Of a DNA stretch of 54,418 bases, positions 54,381 to 54,418 are shown piece by piece (the first letter of the stretch is position 1; each line of letters starts with the position of its first letter). Source of the stretch: Enorma sp964624825. GTDB taxonomy: Bacteria > Actinomycetota > Coriobacteriia > Coriobacteriales > Coriobacteriaceae. Position numbers and translations under genes: made by a program. The DNA is taken from positions 1 through 54,418 of the forward strand of contig CAZUYD010000013.1 in NCBI GenBank assembly GCA_964624825.1, written 5' to 3'. The notes beneath the pieces are model-generated. The model did no database searches. It had not been told where the DNA came from and saw only the letters and a program-made list of their open reading frames with translations.

Positions 54381-54418
54381 CTAGCGCGCGAACCTCGCCA
54401 TGACGCCCACCAGGCGGT
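54381..54418 (-). CDS. C-terminal end of a gene entering from the right
   Basis: Reading minus from the right edge gives RLVGVMARFAR and a TAG at 54381-54383. The fragment is too short to name. Confidence 0.3.
   Translation of the reverse strand, partial: RLVGVMARFAR

Overview
This is a high-GC bacterial window with short intergenic gaps, strong G/C preference at third codon positions, GGAGG-type ribosome binding sites and long co-directional operons that are mostly on the minus strand. A TatP-like lipoprotein oligopeptide importer, a lipoprotein-dependent sugar importer, an arylsulfate sulfotransferase, a butyrate kinase, a gamma-resorcylate-decarboxylase-like enzyme and several fermentative enzymes together suggest an anaerobic gut actinomycete of the class Coriobacteriia (Eggerthellaceae or a relative). 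This is inferred from style and content. No rRNA or tRNA is present to fix the taxonomy.

Layout. 1-1088 holds no intact gene. It has a decayed reading frame, a hairpin, and a 208-bp element bounded by 27-bp inverted repeats. 1089-2816 (+) is an ASST-type arylsulfotransferase. 2988-15977 (-) is a peptide and amino-acid use block: pyroglutamyl peptidase, an ornithine cyclodeaminase/mu-crystallin family protein, TldE and TldD, a complete Opp/Dpp importer (binding protein, two ATPases, two permeases), a YheO/DauR-like regulator and a MalY/PatB-type aminotransferase. 16648-19055 (+) carries a gamma-resorcylate/2,3-dihydroxybenzoate decarboxylase-like enzyme and a butyrate kinase, preceded by direct repeats. 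19192-21538 (-) is a cytoplasmic two-component pair. 22071-26165 is an accessory patch: a Fic protein, a two-gene cassette (GIY-YIG-like protein plus a frameshifted coiled-coil protein) and an aminotransferase pseudogene.

The most unusual part is 26165-52366, all on the minus strand. Read in transcription order it starts with an amidohydrolase, a phosphotransacetylase, a carboxylesterase-type alpha/beta hydrolase carrying a C-terminal acyl-carrier-protein domain, two further paralogous hydrolases, a small degenerate hydrolase-like protein, and a fourth hydrolase. A PucR-type regulator follows. Then comes a tightly overlapping operon: a glycosyltransferase fused to a 4'-phosphopantetheinyl transferase, two different ATP-grasp enzymes (TupA-like and sugar-transfer-associated), two family-2 glycosyltransferases, an RbsBAC-like sugar importer, a fused alpha-beta E1 of the 2-oxo-acid dehydrogenase type with no E2 or E3, two short-chain dehydrogenases (one lacking the catalytic Tyr and Lys), a GldA-like dehydrogenase, another glycosyltransferase and a ferredoxin-nitroreductase. 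A phosphopantetheinyl transferase and a carrier domain in the same neighbourhood, with a thiamine-diphosphate E1 but no lipoyl partner, suggest a carrier-tethered acyl or ketose-derived unit feeding a modified glycan or glycoconjugate. That pathway is an inference; the domain assignments are read directly.

52928-53863 (+) is a DUF4268 protein with a PD-(D/E)XK-like N-terminus. The last 550 bases hold a terminator and probably the extreme C-terminus of a gene that enters from the right.
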